NCBI GenBank assembly: GCA_902797515.1
Contig: CADBSX010000123.1
Span: 1-6,137, forward strand
From: an uncultured Eubacteriales bacterium
GTDB taxonomy: Bacteria; Bacillota; Clostridia; Christensenellales; Borkfalkiaceae
Direction: 5' to 3'
Length of the DNA stretch: 6,137 nt
This document shows, in pieces, positions 4,361-6,137 of this stretch (positions within the stretch are counted from its first letter, which is position 1; every line of letters starts with the position of its first letter). The notes under the pieces are model-generated. The model did not search any database and was not told the origin of the DNA. It was given only the letters and a program-made list of their open reading frames with translations. The position numbers and the translations under genes were made by a program.

Positions 4361-5449
4361 ATGCTTATCAGTAAACTTCGTCTTAAAAATTTCAGAAATT
4401 ACGCCGAGGAAGAATTCGAGTATAGTAGCGGCGTAAATATTATAAGCGGGGGAAACGCGCAGGGCAAAACCAACTCCGTCGAGGCGATTTTTTTACTCTG
4501 CACGGGCTATTCGCCGAAAGCTAGGCGGGATAAGCAGTTGATAAGGACGGGCGAAACTTCCGCGAAAATAGAGGCGGACGCCGTTTCCGCTTACGGAAAA
4601 GTCAACGTTTCGATGGATTTTTATTCCGACAGGAACAAAGAGGCGAAAGTCAACGGTATTCCCGTCGCGAAGATAGGCGAACTCCTCGGAAATATAAATT
4701 CGGTGCTATTTACGCCGAGCGAACTCAAACTCGTTCAGGACGCGCCCGAGGACAGGCGGCGTTTTCTCGATATATCCCTCTCGCAGATTTCGAGAGGCTA
4801 TTTTTACGCCCTTCAGAAGTATAAAAAGATACTTTCGCAGAGAAACAATCTGTTAAAGAGCGAGGACAGGGATATGATACTCGACACTCTTCCCGTCTGG
4901 GACGTCAGTCTTGCCGCCGCGGGCGCGAAGATAGTTTATTTAAGAAACGACTTTATAAAAACTCTCTCGCCCCTCGCGACCGAATCGCACGCGGCGATAT
5001 CCGACGGCGAAGAGGAACTTTCCGTCGAGTGCGATTACAAGTACGAGGGCGGGGAAGAGGATATTTGCGAGCAGTTAAAAAACGCGCTTAAAGAGAGGAT
5101 GGAAAAGGATATCGAACTCGGCTATACGACGGTCGGTCCGCACCGCGACGATCTGAAAATCAAAGTCAACGGAACGGACGTGAGAGTTTTCGGCTCGCAG
5201 GGGCAGCAAAGAACTGCGGCGCTCTCTCTCAAAATCGCGGAAACGGAGATATTCAGGCAAAAATTCGGGGAATATCCCGTGCTGATTTTAGACGACGCAT
5301 TGAGCGAACTTCAGAGGTCGCGGCGCGAAAAACTTCTGTCCGTCGCCGAAAAGATGCAGACGATAATCACTTGCACCGAGCCCGAAATGATAGAAAATCA
5401 CGGAAAATACAACAACATAAGAATAAAGAACGGAGAAATAATAAGATAA
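4361..5449 (+). CDS. recF: DNA replication and repair protein RecF
   Basis: RecF is a cytoplasmic SMC/ABC-like ATPase that binds DNA at gaps and helps RecO and RecR load RecA. The 362-residue product is near the normal length of about 360-370. Visible marks are the N-terminal LRLKNFRNY (6-14), Walker A GGNAQGKT (30-37), and the conserved FTPSELKLVQDAPEDRRRFLD (117-137). Further along come TVGPHRDDL (257-265), the ABC signature region SQGQQRTAALSLK (279-291), and Walker B PVLILDD (306-312). The D-loop after Walker B reads LSELQ, with Gln318 where the family normally has Asp (SELD), a change worth noting. The start is the only ATG giving the family N-terminus, but its ribosome-binding site is weak. 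The gene is divergent from dnaA, and dnaN and gyrB, its usual neighbours, are absent. Its stop overlaps the start of the next gene by one base. Confidence 0.96.
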   Translation: MLISKLRLKNFRNYAEEEFEYSSGVNIISGGNAQGKTNSVEAIFLLCTGYSPKARRDKQLIRTGETSAKIEADAVSAYGKVNVSMDFYSDRNKEAKVNGIPVAKIGELLGNINSVLFTPSELKLVQDAPEDRRRFLDISLSQISRGYFYALQKYKKILSQRNNLLKSEDRDMILDTLPVWDVSLAAAGAKIVYLRNDFIKTLSPLATESHAAISDGEEELSVECDYKYEGGEEDICEQLKNALKERMEKDIELGYTTVGPHRDDLKIKVNGTDVRVFGSQGQQRTAALSLKIAETEIFRQKFGEYPVLILDDALSELQRSRREKLLSVAEKMQTIITCTEPEMIENHGKYNNIRIKNGEIIR

Positions 5450-6137
5450 TGGCAAACTGTGATCACAATTGCGAAACTTGCGGAGAAAAATGCGATAAAA
5501 GTCAATTTATCGCAAAGCCGAAGCCGACGACGAAAATCGGAAAGATGATAGCCGTAATGAGCGGAAAAGGCGGCGTCGGAAAATCGATGGTGTGCGACCT
5601 TCTGGCGGTAAACACTCTTCGCCGCGGCTTTAAAACTGCCGTTCTGGACGCGGATATTACGGGCCCGTCCGTTCCGAAAGCGTTCGGGCTTACCGAAAAG
5701 GCTTACGGAAACGCGGACGGCACGACCATTTATCCCGTGGAAACGGCGCAGGGCATAAAAGTAATGTCTATGAATTTGCTCCTGTCGGACGAAAACGAAC
5801 CCGTCGTATGGCGCGGTCCCGTTATAAGCGGGGCGGTCAAACAGTTTTACACCGACGTCGAATGGGAAACGGTGGACTATATGTACGTCGATATGCCTCC
5901 CGGAACGGGCGACGTGCCGCTCACCGTTTTTCAGTCCCTTCCGATAGACGGAATAATAATAGTCACCACGCCGCAGGACCTCGTGTCGGTGATAGTCGAA
6001 AAAGCCGTTAAGATGGCTGAAATGATGGATATAAAGATACTCGGCATAGTCGAAAATATGTCTTATATCGCTTGCCCGCATTGCGGCGAAAAGATTTATC
6101 CCTACGGCAAGGGCAGGACCGAAGAGACTGCGGCGAA
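5449..6137 (+). CDS. Mrp/NBP35 (ApbC)-family Fe-S cluster carrier ATPase, 3' end outside window
   Basis: The first 229 codons are visible and the gene runs off the window. The family comprises P-loop scaffold/carrier ATPases that bind a bridging 4Fe-4S cluster as dimers and pass it to target apoproteins in the cytoplasm. The N-terminus holds four cysteines, Cys4, Cys8, Cys11 and Cys15 (CX3CX2CX3C), as in NBP35-like members. Next come the deviant Walker A SGKGGVGKS (38-46), the DADITGPSVPK switch-I-like motif, WRGPVISGAVKQF and VDMPPGTGDVPLT, then the metal-binding CPHC following ENMSYIA near the visible end, which matches the family's bridging-cluster CxxC. The start is the ATG overlapping the recF stop (TAATG, 5447-5451). 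GGAG at 5432-5435 is 13 nt upstream, so coupling to recF is likely. Pairing with recF is not a standard arrangement and may be purely an operon neighbour. Confidence 0.95.
   Translation, partial: MANCDHNCETCGEKCDKSQFIAKPKPTTKIGKMIAVMSGKGGVGKSMVCDLLAVNTLRRGFKTAVLDADITGPSVPKAFGLTEKAYGNADGTTIYPVETAQGIKVMSMNLLLSDENEPVVWRGPVISGAVKQFYTDVEWETVDYMYVDMPPGTGDVPLTVFQSLPIDGIIIVTTPQDLVSVIVEKAVKMAEMMDIKILGIVENMSYIACPHCGEKIYPYGKGRTEETAA

Noticed and set aside
5398..6081. Long minus-strand frame opposite the Mrp-family gene
   Set aside because: It is antisense to a gene with intact cysteine motifs and P-loop; its His/Arg/Phe-rich product has no family features.

Overview
The window looks like a chromosomal segment from a Gram-positive, Clostridia-like bacterium. 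I infer this from the strong GGAGG ribosome-binding sites, the sigma-A-type promoters with 17-bp spacers, a clostridial-style rubredoxin, the type of Mrp/NBP35 ATPase present, and protein sequences (DnaA, MnmG, RecF) close to the Firmicutes forms. Base composition is mixed, and codon use favours GCG, CCG, ACG and ATA throughout. No gene stands out as recently transferred. I cannot assign a genus from sequence alone; an uncultured gut-type Clostridia lineage is my best guess.

Left part (1-725): the last 36 residues of an AraC-type regulator are followed by a 50-residue rubredoxin with its own promoter. A convergent, stand-alone PqqD-family gene on the minus strand also has its own, very good promoter. 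Between these two convergent genes lie two strong, nearly perfect hairpins whose U-tracts are arranged so that each seems best suited to stop the transcript of the more distant gene.

Middle part (832-4207, minus strand): dnaA is followed after 2 nt by mnmG, and after 17 nt by an undescribed 52-codon lysine-rich small ORF. The group reads as one operon, dnaA-mnmG-small ORF, ending in a weak AT hairpin.

Right part (4208-6137): a 153-bp divergent intergenic region separates dnaA from recF. It holds a clear recF promoter and an unusual dnaA leader, in which a GC hairpin sits between the Shine-Dalgarno and the start codon. recF overlaps the next gene, an Mrp/NBP35-type Fe-S ATPase, by one base; that gene runs off the window.

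The genes cover replication initiation (dnaA), recombination repair (recF), tRNA wobble modification (mnmG) and Fe-S or redox chemistry (mrp, rubredoxin). The main peculiarity is the layout. The usual Firmicutes order dnaA-dnaN-(yaaA)-recF-gyrB is broken: dnaA and recF are divergent with no dnaN between them, mnmG is placed directly behind dnaA, and no DnaA-box cluster is visible in the intergenic regions. I did not find a clear new defence or mobile system. The best candidates for something undescribed are the small ORF behind mnmG, the structured dnaA leader and the orphan PqqD-like protein.
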